From: CAIQQQ01 sp040399685
Lineage (GTDB): Bacteria; Pseudomonadota; Alphaproteobacteria; Acetobacterales; Acetobacteraceae
Assembly: GCA_040399685.1 (NCBI GenBank)
Contig: JBBART010000006.1
Coordinates: 62,001 to 126,000 of the forward strand
Direction of reading: 5' to 3'
Length of the DNA stretch: 64,000 nucleotides
The notes beneath the pieces are model-generated. The model made no database searches. It worked only from the letters and a program-made list of their open reading frames with translations, and was not told where the DNA came from. Position numbers and translations under genes: made by a program. Below, piece after piece: positions 18,658-27,086 of this stretch (position 1 is the first letter of the stretch; each line of letters opens with the position of its first letter).

Positions 18658-19388
18658 GCTGACGCGCCATGCCATCCTGGCAGTTCATCGTCCTGCACGC
18701 CCCGCGCGTCGATTTCCAGGCGGTCCGGCGATGCGTGCCGAACGCCAAGGGCCACAGAATGCTCCTGCGTTGGCCGCCAGCGCTGGAACCGCCATTGAGC
18801 CGGGTCATCGGTGATCCGCGGGGAGAACTGGATTGCAATTGGGTCGAGCCCAAAATGGAATGCGTCCAACGGACAGGACAGGCCCAGACCGGTTGCCTTG
18901 ATATACGCCTCTTTCAGCGTCCAGAACGCATAGGCGGCCTCGCTCCATGCCCCTTCGGGCAAGCTTCGCAAATACGCGGTCTCCGCAGGCGCAAAAAACC
19001 GGTCCGTCACCTCCGGGCCAAGGCGTTTGGGATCGAGCCGCTCCACGTCGACCCCCACATCGCTGTCATGGGTCACCGCAACCACCACGAAACCGCGCGT
19101 GTGGGACAGATTGAAGCGCAGAACGCCGTCATCAATCTCCGGCTTGCCATGCGTGCCCGTGCTAAAGCGCCAAGCCTCTGGCGGCCGGTCGTAACATTGA
19201 GACAGGGTTGCCCGGGTCAAGGCATGCGCCGCGATATAGGCCTGCCGATCGCGTTCGAAATGAAAGCGCCCCGCCCGTGCACGCTCTGAATCGTCAAGCA
19301 CGCCAGCAAGCACAGACCAGCGCGATGGCTCGATCGCATCGAGCGCCAGCCATCGCAATGTGACCAGATCAGAATTTGCCGTCACCAT
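18654..19388 (-). CDS. 4'-phosphopantetheinyl transferase, Sfp type
   Basis: 244 residues. Conserved PPTase motifs: GKPEI, FNLSHTRG, GVDVERLD and FWTLKEAYIKATGLGLS; Mg-binding Asp and Glu are in the last two. It transfers phosphopantetheine from CoA to the Ser of carrier proteins and would activate the two free ACPs and the PKS ACPs. The stop overlaps the convergent phosphoesterase stop. Divergent from the type II thioesterase across about 70 bp. Confidence 0.92.
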   Translation of the reverse strand: MVTANSDLVTLRWLALDAIEPSRWSVLAGVLDDSERARAGRFHFERDRQAYIAAHALTRATLSQCYDRPPEAWRFSTGTHGKPEIDDGVLRFNLSHTRGFVVVAVTHDSDVGVDVERLDPKRLGPEVTDRFFAPAETAYLRSLPEGAWSEAAYAFWTLKEAYIKATGLGLSCPLDAFHFGLDPIAIQFSPRITDDPAQWRFQRWRPTQEHSVALGVRHASPDRLEIDARGVQDDELPGWHGASA

Positions 19389-19458
19389 GCCAGCGGTCTA
19401 CTCTCAGCTGATCTGATCGCGCAATACATTCCGGACAACGGCCTTGTCACCCTGGTTC

Positions 19459-20235
19459 ATGGCTGCGCCTGCGCGCGGCGCGCACGCCCCCCGCCCGTTT
19501 CGCCTTTTTGCGTTTGCGCATGCAGGTCGTGGCGCCTCTCTGTTTTTTCCATGGCGCGCCGTCATGCCGGACTGGATCGAACTGGTGGCGGTGCAGTTGC
19601 CAGGCCGCGAGGGGCGACTGAAGGAGCCAGCCATCGCCAGTGTGGACACACTGGTCAGCGCCATGCTCCCTGAAATCACCCCTTTGCTGGACCGGCCCTA
19701 TGCGTTCTTTGGCCATAGCATGGGCGCATTGATGAGCTACGAACTGGCGCGTGGCCTGCGCCGACGTGGCGCACCGATGCCGACGGCCCTCGCCCTGTCC
19801 GGCCGTCGCGCCCCCACACTGCCCAATCCCGACCCCCTGCTGCACGTTCTCACTGACGCCGCGTTCATCGACACGATGCGCGTGCGTTATGACGGCATTC
19901 CGCAGATTGTGTTGGAGCAACCTGACCTAATGCGCATGCTGCTGCCAACACTGCGCTGCGACATCAAGGCCATAGAGACACACATCTCCCGTCATGAGCC
20001 GCCCCTTGATATGCCGTTCATGCTTTATGGCGGCGAGAACGACCCACAGGCACCTCGCGACAGTCTTGCCGCCTGGCAGACACTGACCCTGGGAGACGTA
20101 TCACTGCGCCAATTCCCGGGCGGCCATTTTTATCTACAGACACAAACGGCAGCGCTCGTACAAGACATCACGCACCAATTGAGCCGTTATCTGGACTGCG
20201 CCCCGGGCAATCCCACAGCAACAAACCCAGTCTAG
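19459..20235 (+). CDS. type II thioesterase
   Basis: 258 residues from the ATG at 19459 (a TTG at 19444 is in frame but less likely). Alpha/beta hydrolase with nucleophile Ser near residue 87 in FGHSMGAL, an FAHAGRGAS oxyanion segment near the N-terminus, an Asp in ENDPQAP and a His in PGGHFYL. The family removes stalled or wrongly primed acyl groups from PKS/NRPS carrier proteins. Its last bases overlap the convergent SPFH gene stop; this is the probable right edge of the biosynthetic cluster. Confidence 0.9.
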   Translation: MAAPARGAHAPRPFRLFAFAHAGRGASLFFPWRAVMPDWIELVAVQLPGREGRLKEPAIASVDTLVSAMLPEITPLLDRPYAFFGHSMGALMSYELARGLRRRGAPMPTALALSGRRAPTLPNPDPLLHVLTDAAFIDTMRVRYDGIPQIVLEQPDLMRMLLPTLRCDIKAIETHISRHEPPLDMPFMLYGGENDPQAPRDSLAAWQTLTLGDVSLRQFPGGHFYLQTQTAALVQDITHQLSRYLDCAPGNPTATNPV

Positions 20236-21314
20236 CGAAACACCGCAGGCGGCAGCGCTGCCGCATCTGTCGGGCTGCTGGGTGCTCCTGGCCCGTATTG
20301 CTTCGCCACTGGGGGGGCTGGGTTATCAAGACCAGCCTTGGGCGCCACCATTTCAGGGGCAGCCGAATTCGGCGACGCCGCGGCAACGGGCACTGATGCA
20401 TCGCCGGTGTTCAGGATCAATGGCAACCCCTGCGACCCGCCGCCACCAATCACGACAACTTTCGCATTGGGAGACGTCGCCAGCTTCAGCGTTGCCTCGA
20501 TGCCGCGCCACTTTAGAAACGAATCAGTAATACCTTTCTGCACAATCTGCTGAAACGCCTGAATGCCGCCAGCCTCGATCGCTTTGCGTTCAGCCTCTTG
20601 ACGTTCAACAGCCAAACGATAAACGTATTCCTCGGACATCAGAAGTTGTTCCATCTTCTTTGAGACAGATTCCTGAATGCGAGATGGCAACGTCATCTTT
20701 GTAACCATCAACTCCGTCAGAGAAATATAATCAGAATTGTTGTCTGGCGTAATATAGACAGATCCAATTCTGTTCCCAGGCCTTGAATTAACAACTTCGT
20801 CCTGAATTATTTGGCGGACGTTCGAGCGCTGGTACGTATAAACTTCTTCAGTATGATATTGCGATATAGTGCTGCGCGCCACGGAACCGACTTCAGGCAG
20901 CAACAAGATGTTCACATAGTTTTGGCCATATTCTTTGTGCAGGCGGGCTATTGTATTTGGCAACAGACGCCAGATCACTGTAAAATCAACTTGGAAATGC
21001 AGACCGTCTTTCGAGATAACTTCGTAGCTCGTCTCTTGAGCTTTCATTCTCATGTCGTAGATAAAAATTTGGTCCCATGGAAATATAACATGAAGACCTT
21101 CAGAGAGACCCGGCTGCGAAGTGTCTGTGCCGCCCCAAAAGCGCAGCCATAGCACGCCCGCATGCCCAGAAGGCACAGTGACAAATATCTTCGGCGCGGC
21201 AGCCGCAACAACAAACATCAGTATGAGGATAGCCAACATGGCCGGCCGTCTGATGACAAGCAACATCCGCCTGAATTCGGACGCCACAACCTGGGTCCGC
21301 GACAGACCAGACAT
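20232..21314 (-). CDS. SPFH/prohibitin-domain membrane protein
   Basis: 360 residues from the ATG at 21314 (GAGG five bases upstream; GTG 21320 is also possible). One N-terminal membrane helix (about residues 22-42), then a Band 7/SPFH domain to about residue 250 and a Pro/Ala-rich tail. SPFH proteins form ring-like scaffolds in membrane microdomains, often with proteases (HflK/HflC). The coding DNA is less GC-rich than the flanking cluster. Last gene of a three-gene unit with a small membrane protein and a DUF697 protein; partner or client unknown. Confidence 0.85.
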   Translation of the reverse strand: MSGLSRTQVVASEFRRMLLVIRRPAMLAILILMFVVAAAAPKIFVTVPSGHAGVLWLRFWGGTDTSQPGLSEGLHVIFPWDQIFIYDMRMKAQETSYEVISKDGLHFQVDFTVIWRLLPNTIARLHKEYGQNYVNILLLPEVGSVARSTISQYHTEEVYTYQRSNVRQIIQDEVVNSRPGNRIGSVYITPDNNSDYISLTELMVTKMTLPSRIQESVSKKMEQLLMSEEYVYRLAVERQEAERKAIEAGGIQAFQQIVQKGITDSFLKWRGIEATLKLATSPNAKVVVIGGGGSQGLPLILNTGDASVPVAAASPNSAAPEMVAPKAGLDNPAPPVAKQYGPGAPSSPTDAAALPPAVFR

Positions 21315-21321
21315 TAGCACC

Positions 21322-21513
21322 TCATTTCCGCTTTGCCTTCAAAGTACGATCTTCAGTTTTCACGAAAGCTGGCGTGAAAATGATCAATACAAGCATTGCC
21401 AATATTGGCGTAACGGCAAACGACATTATAAAATAAAACAAAAACCCGCCGCGGCGACCAATCGCAAACAGAGCAACGACAATACACATCGCCAAATAGA
21501 TGGCTATCGACAT
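21322..21513 (-). CDS. small two-helix membrane protein
   Basis: 63 residues with two predicted membrane helices (about 3-17 and 24-47) and a basic Lys/Arg-rich C-terminal tail. It ends immediately before the SPFH gene and follows the DUF697 gene by 36 bp, so it is probably part of the same transcript. No family recognised; a subunit or anchor of the SPFH assembly is a guess from context. Confidence 0.65.
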   Translation of the reverse strand: MSIAIYLAMCIVVALFAIGRRGGFLFYFIMSFAVTPILAMLVLIIFTPAFVKTEDRTLKAKRK

Positions 21514-21549
21514 CGCTCAGTATACCTTCCGGCTCACCGCGACCTTATA

Positions 21550-22104
21550 TCACTGCGCTGCAACCGCGCTTTCAAACGCTCCATCGGGAGCATCGTTCAC
21601 TGACGGCTTCGCACCCAGCGGAGCATCAACAGCTCCGGCAAGATTTGCCTTGGCTGCCGCAAACTCGCTCATGAAATATGCCCGCATTTCCTCGGGATCA
21701 AAATCCAGCAGCGTTCCACCCGATTCAAAATGTTCGAGAAACACTCGGCCAATGGCAATCGTGGACGCAGCGGCCAGCGCGGGCACGGCCAGAACACCGG
21801 CCACCTGGCCAATTCCAGGCACAAACTTAAACGCGGAAATCACGCTGCCACCAAGTGCGACAGGCAACACGCCCGCAACCAATGCGCTGACGGCAGTACG
21901 GGCACGATTTCCGTTCGACTCGATGGGATAGTTCTTCGCAATGTCCATCAGCATTTTCACCTGCACCGCGGTGATGGCCGCAACGTCGATCAGCGGGAAA
22001 GGAATGAGCCCCAAACCACCAGACCAGTAGGAGCGTCTGCGAATCAGCCCCCGCACAGCCTTAATGCGGTCGAGGCGAGCGTCGAGGCCAAGATCGAGGG
22101 ACAT
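21550..22104 (-). CDS. DUF697 (YcjF-like) membrane protein
   Basis: 184 residues. The core contains the DUF697 pattern: an RRSYWSGGLGLIPFPLIDV segment, Gln-Lys-Met-rich VQVKMLMDIA, then hydrophobic Gly-rich stretches (SALVAGVLPVALGG, VAGVLAVPALAAAS) that look membrane-inserted. Members are often beside GTPases or stress genes; function unknown. Probably cotranscribed with the small membrane protein and SPFH gene downstream. The region 22105-22220 upstream is AT-rich and may hold its promoter. Confidence 0.8.
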   Translation of the reverse strand: MSLDLGLDARLDRIKAVRGLIRRRSYWSGGLGLIPFPLIDVAAITAVQVKMLMDIAKNYPIESNGNRARTAVSALVAGVLPVALGGSVISAFKFVPGIGQVAGVLAVPALAAASTIAIGRVFLEHFESGGTLLDFDPEEMRAYFMSEFAAAKANLAGAVDAPLGAKPSVNDAPDGAFESAVAAQ

Positions 22105-22220
22105 GCGTTTCCTGCTGGGTCAGAATTTGTTAAACCATCTCTATTTATCTTATCTCAAAAAGGGGCACCAGCATAGCTCTAATTGCTGCAACATCCCTCA
22201 TTAGGATCACGCTGTCGTCA

Positions 22221-23777
22221 TCAATTCCAGTAGTCACATTTATGTCGATGAATGTATGAAACGACCGATCCGGACTGTGGATGTGGTGCCACCAACAACT
22301 GAATCTTGCCATCGACCGCCAGTGGCCAAGGAGGGAGATCTGCGTGGTCAGGCGCCCCCCCTCGCATGAAACCCGCCCAATACCGGCGCATGGCGAGGGA
22401 CAACGCCTGACTTGCGGGAGGGAGGTCCGCCGGAGATCCGTTCAGCGCCGGCCCCATAAAGCTCAACCCGAACAGATAACGCACTTCGTAACCATGCGTC
22501 GCGCCCTGCGGCGCGGCGCCTTGGGCATCGTCTGCGAACTCATATTCAAACAAAGTTGTGTACGGAGCCAGCAGACCGGAAAGCACAAGGCTTGAGCAGG
22601 CGAAAACCGAGTCACCAAAGGCAGCGGCGGCCCCAGCCGTGGGCGTTGCAGCGTCAGCAAGGGGATATGCCGTCAAAACCCCAGCCACCGACCGACCGGC
22701 AGCCTTGGCATACCCCGTCAGCGTGCTGGGATAATCAGTGGCGGTCATCCCCGGGGGCACAAAAAGCCGCCCCTCTTCGGAGTTGCTGCCAAACAGCACC
22801 GGGACGCGATGAAACTGCCCCGAACCGAGCGCCACGCGCTGCGACATCGGCAGGACCACGCCATCGACAGTGCTCAGAGCGTAGCCGACAAATCCGCCCC
22901 ATGGATTACCCTGGTTCGCCAACACCTCGTCAGCCGACTTGCTGCGCAGGCAGTCAACGGACTGATCCCGACACCCCAGCCGGGCAGCGAATTCTTGGCC
23001 ACGACCTTCCGAGGTTTTCAGATCCTCCGTGTCCAGCACAAAGCTGCCGCTTTCCACGATAGCCTTATGAAACAAACCGGCAGATGCCGGCGAGACCAAC
23101 TGGCTTATAACGTTCACGCCACCCGAAGATTGGCCCGACAACGTCACATCATGCGGGTCCCCTCCAAAAGCGGCGATATTGTCTTGCACCCAGTGTAAGG
23201 CCATCTGCTGGTCGGTCAGGCCATAATTGCCCGTCGTGCCGGATTCAGCGGCGAGGGCTGCATGTGACAGAAACCCAAGAGCGCCCAGCCGGTAATTGAT
23301 CGTCACCACAATTACGTCGCCAGCTGTTACCAGCGGCGTTGGATCGTAAAAGCGGGCGGCGCCATCGGTGTTGGTTCCACCATGAACCCAAACCATCACC
23401 TTCCGGCCCTGCGTCAGCGGATATGGCGCATAAACATTAAGAACCAGACAATCCTCGCTCTGAACGAGCCCTACCCGCCCGCTGGTCGGCTGCGGGCAGA
23501 TCGCGCCAAATTGTGTGGCGTCACGCGTGCCGTCCCAGCCGGAATGAGGTTGCGGCGGCCGCCACCGAAGTGCGCCGACCGGAGCGCTTGCATAGGGAAT
23601 TCCAAGAAACTTCGCGACCGAAGGCGTGGCTATTCCCCGCACACTCCCCTGCGCCGTGGTAACATTCAGCGAGCCAGGGCTTTCCTGGGCAGATACAGAT
23701 CCCGCCCCCATCAACAGCAGCGCAATGAGAGGCGCGACAACACGGCACCAGCGCCGCCCCGCACGCCGTGTCAACAT
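22221..23777 (-). CDS. secreted type-B carboxylesterase
   Basis: 518 residues from the ATG at 23777. An Arg-rich start, a hydrophobic stretch (APLIALLLMGAG) and a VSAQ cleavage site make a signal peptide; a longer start at 23840 is possible. Carboxylesterase type B fold: oxyanion VHGGTN, nucleophile elbow LSGQSSGG (usually GESAGG), His in THGYEVRYLFG. It hydrolyses carboxylic esters in the periplasm or outside the cell. It is separated from the PKS cluster by the SPFH operon, so a link to the product is not shown. The GQSSGG variant keeps the nucleophilic Ser. Confidence 0.88.
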   Translation of the reverse strand: MLTRRAGRRWCRVVAPLIALLLMGAGSVSAQESPGSLNVTTAQGSVRGIATPSVAKFLGIPYASAPVGALRWRPPQPHSGWDGTRDATQFGAICPQPTSGRVGLVQSEDCLVLNVYAPYPLTQGRKVMVWVHGGTNTDGAARFYDPTPLVTAGDVIVVTINYRLGALGFLSHAALAAESGTTGNYGLTDQQMALHWVQDNIAAFGGDPHDVTLSGQSSGGVNVISQLVSPASAGLFHKAIVESGSFVLDTEDLKTSEGRGQEFAARLGCRDQSVDCLRSKSADEVLANQGNPWGGFVGYALSTVDGVVLPMSQRVALGSGQFHRVPVLFGSNSEEGRLFVPPGMTATDYPSTLTGYAKAAGRSVAGVLTAYPLADAATPTAGAAAAFGDSVFACSSLVLSGLLAPYTTLFEYEFADDAQGAAPQGATHGYEVRYLFGLSFMGPALNGSPADLPPASQALSLAMRRYWAGFMRGGAPDHADLPPWPLAVDGKIQLLVAPHPQSGSVVSYIHRHKCDYWN

Positions 23778-24257
23778 CACATCCGAGGAATGCGAAACTG
23801 CTCGCTGCACGCTTTTCAGCGCCCTGATTTTGCAGATCATATTGTCACTTCACATTCGCATTGCTGCAAGCAAAAGATCGCCCGCCAGGTCTCGTGGAAA
23901 ACCACCAGACGTCGATATCAGCGTTTACGGCATCACCCAAAATCTGGCTATGCGATTAAGTCGAGAAGTAGCTCCGTTCGCCTGGGCAATGCGTTAGCTC
24001 AGACAAGTTATGCCCGGGTTCCAATGAACCCGCCCATTTGCTGTCCACCGTCATCACCAGCGCTGATAACTGCCCTGGAAACGATGATGGCGACCGGATC
24101 TGACGATAAGCCTCGCCCGGCATGCGGCCGAACGGCGCGTCATGCAGGCAATAAATGTTGCCATTGGCAATCCACCGCTCTTGGCCCTTCATACCGATCT
24201 ACACGCTGGCTTCCTTCACCACCTGGGTGAAAGCTGCGCGGAACGTGTCAACGACAA
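23778..24257. other. 480-bp stretch between esterase and IS element with gene remnants
   Basis: No intact recognised gene. On the minus strand, directly next to the IS end, an open frame reads about 19 codons (LIVVDTFRAAFTQVVKEASV) to a TAG at 24201-24199 and looks like the 3' end of a gene cut by the IS. A further minus-strand frame of 78 codons (24192-23956) has no recognisable family. The rest probably contains the esterase promoter. Confidence 0.4.
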
Positions 24258-24269
24258 TGAGACAGCCGG
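24258..24269 (+). repeat. left terminal inverted repeat of IS3 element
   Basis: TGAGACAGCCGG, matching the other tip over TGAGACA and, after a gap, CCGG. Boundary inferred from the shared tip only. Confidence 0.6.
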
Positions 24270-24278
24270 TTTGATAGT

Positions 24279-25289
24279 TTAGGCTTGGATTGCCAGCTTC
24301 TGGGTTGGCGGACTAATCCAAACGGCCGTGGGTTTTTGTGGCGGTTTCGGGGCTTTGTTGACAAACCGTTCTGGGTTTGTCCGAAAGGCCTGATTCAGAG
24401 TGTCCTGGCGCGCCGCATGGACCGCATCGGCCTGCCCGTAATGGACTTGATTTGGCGTCATCAGGCCAATGCCGAAATGGTGGTGATCGCAATTGTACCA
24501 TTGGAAAAAATCACGACAGAAGCTCTTGGCATCCTGCATGCAGCCGAAGCGTTTTGGGAATTGCGGCTGATATTTCATGGTTTTGAAGTGGCTCTCCGAA
24601 AATGGATTGTCGTTTGAGGTGTGCGGACGACTGTGCGACTTGGTGACGCCAAGATCGGCGAGCAGAAAGGCGGTGGCCTTGGCTGTCATGGACGGGCCGC
24701 GGTCGGCGTGCAGGATCAGTTGGCCGGGACTGACGCCATGCTTGGCGAGGGTTTCCAGGAACAATGGCTTGAACAGGGCTGCACTTTCCGTGTCTGCGAC
24801 ACACCAGCCAACCACTCTGCGGCTGAAGATGTCGATGATCACGTAAAGATAGAAATAGGTCCATTTTTCCGGCCCCATCAGCTTGGTGATGTCCCAGGAC
24901 CAAACCTCGTTTGGCCCCTCGGCCAGCAGTTCTGGTTTCTGGTAGACCGGGTGGCGCAATTGTCGGCGGCGTTCCCTGGTTTCTTCGTGTTCATGCAAGA
25001 TCCGATACATGGTGCGGATCGAGCAATGGTAGATGCCCTGGTCAAGCAGGGTGGCATAGACTTCAGCCGGAGCGAGATCGACATAGAGCTCAACACGCAA
25101 CAAGGAGATGACGGTGTCGCGTTCGTTCGCGGCCAGCGCCCGTGGGGGCCTCGGCCGTGGGCAGACAGGGACGGGCGGCCTGGTTGCTGCCGTCTGATGA
25201 CGATGAAAGCTGGCGCGCGAGAGCTCCAACGCGGCACAGGCGGCGGCGATCACGCCGCAATCCGGCGTCAGCTCTGCCACCGCTTGCAT
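24279..25289 (-). CDS. IS3-family transposase OrfB (DDE integrase)
   Basis: 336 residues from ATG 25289. DDE catalytic core: first Asp in SWDITKL, second in LHADRGPS, Glu in SESHFKTMKY; N-terminal HTH_21-like segment (LELSRASFHRH). The ATG lies in a TGATG with the stop that OrfA would have if one A were restored in its A run, the usual OrfA/OrfB junction. The catalytic triad is intact, so the element may still move if OrfA is made. Confidence 0.88.
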   Translation of the reverse strand: MQAVAELTPDCGVIAAACAALELSRASFHRHQTAATRPPVPVCPRPRPPRALAANERDTVISLLRVELYVDLAPAEVYATLLDQGIYHCSIRTMYRILHEHEETRERRRQLRHPVYQKPELLAEGPNEVWSWDITKLMGPEKWTYFYLYVIIDIFSRRVVGWCVADTESAALFKPLFLETLAKHGVSPGQLILHADRGPSMTAKATAFLLADLGVTKSHSRPHTSNDNPFSESHFKTMKYQPQFPKRFGCMQDAKSFCRDFFQWYNCDHHHFGIGLMTPNQVHYGQADAVHAARQDTLNQAFRTNPERFVNKAPKPPQKPTAVWISPPTQKLAIQA

Positions 25290-25314
25290 CAGAGCGGCTC
25301 GTCGTTCACGTCGG

Positions 25315-25764
25315 CTAGGCCCAGCAGGGCTGCCACTTTTTTTGGATCGCAATGACCGCCTCGGCGCGCTGCAATCGAAGCGTGAGACGTTTGTGGTCGC
25401 GCAGGAGTTGCGCATGCTCAGCGGCCAACGGGTTGGGAGCAGCAACTTTGGGGCCGCGCTTGACAGGGCTCAGCGCCTCGAAGGCGCCTGCGTCACGCTG
25501 GCGGCGCCAATCCGTCAAGGCTGACGAATAGATCCCCTCGCGGCGCATGATCGCACCGATCTTACCGGAGACACCCGCCGCGCGGTCAACTTCGCCGAGA
25601 ATGCGCAACTTGTCCTTGGCCGTGAATGTGCGACGGCGAGGTCGGTCCGAAAGTTCAGGGGACGCAGCCGCTGGCGCTGGAACCAGCGTCGGCCGACGGC
25701 CTTCCTCGGTTCCAGCGCCAGCGGCTGCAAAGATCTCGGGATCTGTCGTGCGCGGCATAACCAT
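25315..25764 (-). CDS. IS3-family transposase OrfA, C-terminus shifted by one lost A
   Basis: About 149 residues from ATG 25764 (GAGG upstream). HTH region: RRRTFTAKDKLRILGEVD, SALTDWRRQRD. Near the end the sequence reads QKKWQPCWA-stop. Adding one A to the seven-A run (25338-25344) instead gives QKKVAALLGL and a stop in a TGATG overlap with OrfB, as family members usually have. So this copy has either a frameshift or a transcriptional-slippage site at the A7 run. Confidence 0.8.
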   Translation of the reverse strand: MVMPRTTDPEIFAAAGAGTEEGRRPTLVPAPAAASPELSDRPRRRTFTAKDKLRILGEVDRAAGVSGKIGAIMRREGIYSSALTDWRRQRDAGAFEALSPVKRGPKVAAPNPLAAEHAQLLRDHKRLTLRLQRAEAVIAIQKKWQPCWA

Positions 25765-25800
25765 GTCGATGTTTACCTCTCGCCCCTCAAGGGTAAACTT

Positions 25801-25819
25801 CCGGGGGTGTGATGTCTCA
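25801..25819 (-). repeat. right terminal inverted repeat of IS3 element
   Basis: On the minus strand TGAGACATCACACCCCCGG, beginning at 25819. It lies upstream of OrfA. A GTG-ATG pair at its edge creates an artificial start for the truncated gene to the right. Confidence 0.6.
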
Positions 25820-26231
25820 TCTTCATTGGCACAGGGGGCCCAGCACCCTGCCCGTTCCTGACAAGTGGCGGTTCCTCTCATGGCATGGCTTCAACGCCGA
25901 CGACATTCGCGACGAATACTACCACAGCCATGCCTACCAGACCGTGTTCCGCAGCGCTGCTCGGTTGGACCAACGCGATGGCGAGGTCACCGCCCTCCTG
26001 CCAGGTCGTGCCGCCTGCGAATATATACAGCGCCGTGCGCCTGGCGCTGAGATCATCGTGCGGGACGTGTTGGCGGAACGACGCAGTGCGGGTCGGCCCA
26101 AGAAGTTTGCCGATGCGGCCGATCGCAAGAATTTTGAGGCGTGCCGACAGTGGCTGCGACGCAATCCCAGCAAGACCGCGCGTGACTACGACACGCGCCA
26201 GCCTCGTCGCGCAGCCAAAGCCGCTGCCTAA
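25820..26231 (+). pseudogene. hypothetical protein truncated at its 5' end by the IS
   Basis: An open frame of about 130 codons (WRFLSWHGFNADDIRDEYYH onward) ends at 26231 with a basic tail (RRNPSKTARDYDTRQPRRAA). The only start codons available lie in the IS tip, so the natural N-terminus was removed by the insertion. Composition looks coding. The GRPKKFADAADRKNFEACR segment could be nucleic-acid binding, but no family is recognised. Confidence 0.5.
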
Positions 26232-26239
26232 ATACAAAT

Positions 26240-26377
26240 ATGAAAACAGTCCTTATTCCACCCAACACTACGCCCAAACAGAGCGCCGCCATCATCGAAG
26301 CACTCGTCACCGACCTCATGCGTCGACTGGCCACACGCATGGCCCAGCAGCCACCAAGAACCGCAGAAAAGTGTTGA
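26240..26377 (+). CDS. small hypothetical protein, 45 residues
   Basis: ATG 26240 to TGA 26377, beginning MKTVLIPPNTTPKQ and ending with a helical Arg/Ala/Gln segment. It follows the truncated gene by 8 bp and could be translated from the same message. Its last codons overlap the 13-bp inverted repeat at 26354-26393. No homology recognised; may be spurious. Confidence 0.35.
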   Translation: MKTVLIPPNTTPKQSAAIIEALVTDLMRRLATRMAQQPPRTAEKC

Positions 26378-26393
26378 TATCTGTGGTTCTTGG
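26354..26393. repeat. 13-bp inverted repeat upstream of small recombinase
   Basis: CCAAGAACCGCAG (26354-26366) and CTGTGGTTCTTGG (26381-26393) pair over 13 bp with one G-T wobble around a 14-bp AT-rich loop. No T run follows, so it is not a typical terminator. Its AACCGCAG core recurs at 26450-26457. Confidence 0.6.
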
Positions 26394-26445
26394 CTAACCA
26401 ATTGAACTTGCTGAGTTCACAGTGTGCCAGATAGAGGTCGTCCAA

Positions 26446-26494
26446 CCCAAACCGCAGAGTTTATACATAATTAAAGTGAAACAAACGGTTTGGG
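26446..26494. repeat. 9-bp inverted repeat in the recombinase promoter
   Basis: CCCAAACCG (26446-26454) and CGGTTTGGG (26486-26494) flank a 31-bp AT-rich spacer just before the recombinase start at 26505. Could be recombinase-binding arms or an operator. Confidence 0.55.
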
Positions 26495-26504
26495 ATTAGA
26501 CGCT

Positions 26505-27077
26505 ATGGCACAGGCCAAAACACTCACAGCACGCGAACAGCGCAGGGTGCTGGACTATGTGGCAACACGGCCACATGCCGCTCGCAATAGGATGATAATC
26601 CAACTGACCTTCTACGCTGGCATGCGTGTGGGCGAGGTCGCGGCGCTGACCATGACCGACGTCGTCAACGCCGATGGCGACATCAAACCCGAGATACGCC
26701 TGGATGCCTCTCAGACCAAAGGCCGACACGCTAGGATGGTGTTCATCAGCGAACGGCTGCGCAAAGAGTTGGCAGGCTACCTCAAGACCCTGCCCGCCTC
26801 ACACACCATGACCACGCCGTTGTTTGGCACGCAGAAGCGAGCGGCGTTCTCAGCCAACTCGCTGTGCCAGACGCTGAACACGATCTATCGGCGTGCGGGA
26901 TTGGATGGCGCCAGCAGCCACAGCGGACGGCGGTCGTTCATCACCACACTGGCCAGCAAGGGCATCGGCGTGCGGGTGCTGGCGGCGTTGGCAGGAGGTC
27001 ATCGCTCGATCGCCACCACCCAAGCCTATATCGACGTGAACGACGCCATGAAGCGGGCCGCAGTGGAATTGCTCTAA
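26505..27077 (+). CDS. short tyrosine recombinase (FimB/FimE-like size)
   Basis: 190 residues from ATG 26505 (a TTG at 26490 is also in frame). It consists almost only of the catalytic domain: Arg in AGMRVGEVAAL, His-x-x-Arg in SSHSGRRSF, His in AGGHRSIATTQ and nucleophile Tyr in AYIDVN. The lack of an N-terminal core-binding domain recalls inversion recombinases of the FimB type, although some phage and plasmid resolvases are also short. Convergent with the large integrase (10 bp apart). Paired inverted repeats lie in front of it. Confidence 0.85.
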   Translation: MAQAKTLTAREQRRVLDYVATRPHAARNRMIIQLTFYAGMRVGEVAALTMTDVVNADGDIKPEIRLDASQTKGRHARMVFISERLRKELAGYLKTLPASHTMTTPLFGTQKRAAFSANSLCQTLNTIYRRAGLDGASSHSGRRSFITTLASKGIGVRVLAALAGGHRSIATTQAYIDVNDAMKRAAVELL

Positions 27078-27086
27078 CGGCGCAGA

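Larger units (their letters stand above)
24258..25819 (-). mobile_element. IS3-family insertion sequence, about 1562 bp
   Basis: Ends share an imperfect inverted repeat beginning TGAGACA (TGAGACAGCCGG at 24258; complement of TGAGACATCACACCCCCGG ending at 25819). It carries OrfA (HTH) and OrfB (DDE integrase) in IS3 order, with OrfB ending 21 bp from the left tip. The flanking bases (ACAA left, TCTT right) show no target duplication, and the two flanks look like unrelated truncated genes. The element may therefore have taken part in a rearrangement after insertion. Confidence 0.85.

Noticed and set aside
26354..26393. Hairpin as a transcription terminator
   Set aside because: Long AT-rich loop and no T run after the stem; better explained as a repeat related to the recombinase.
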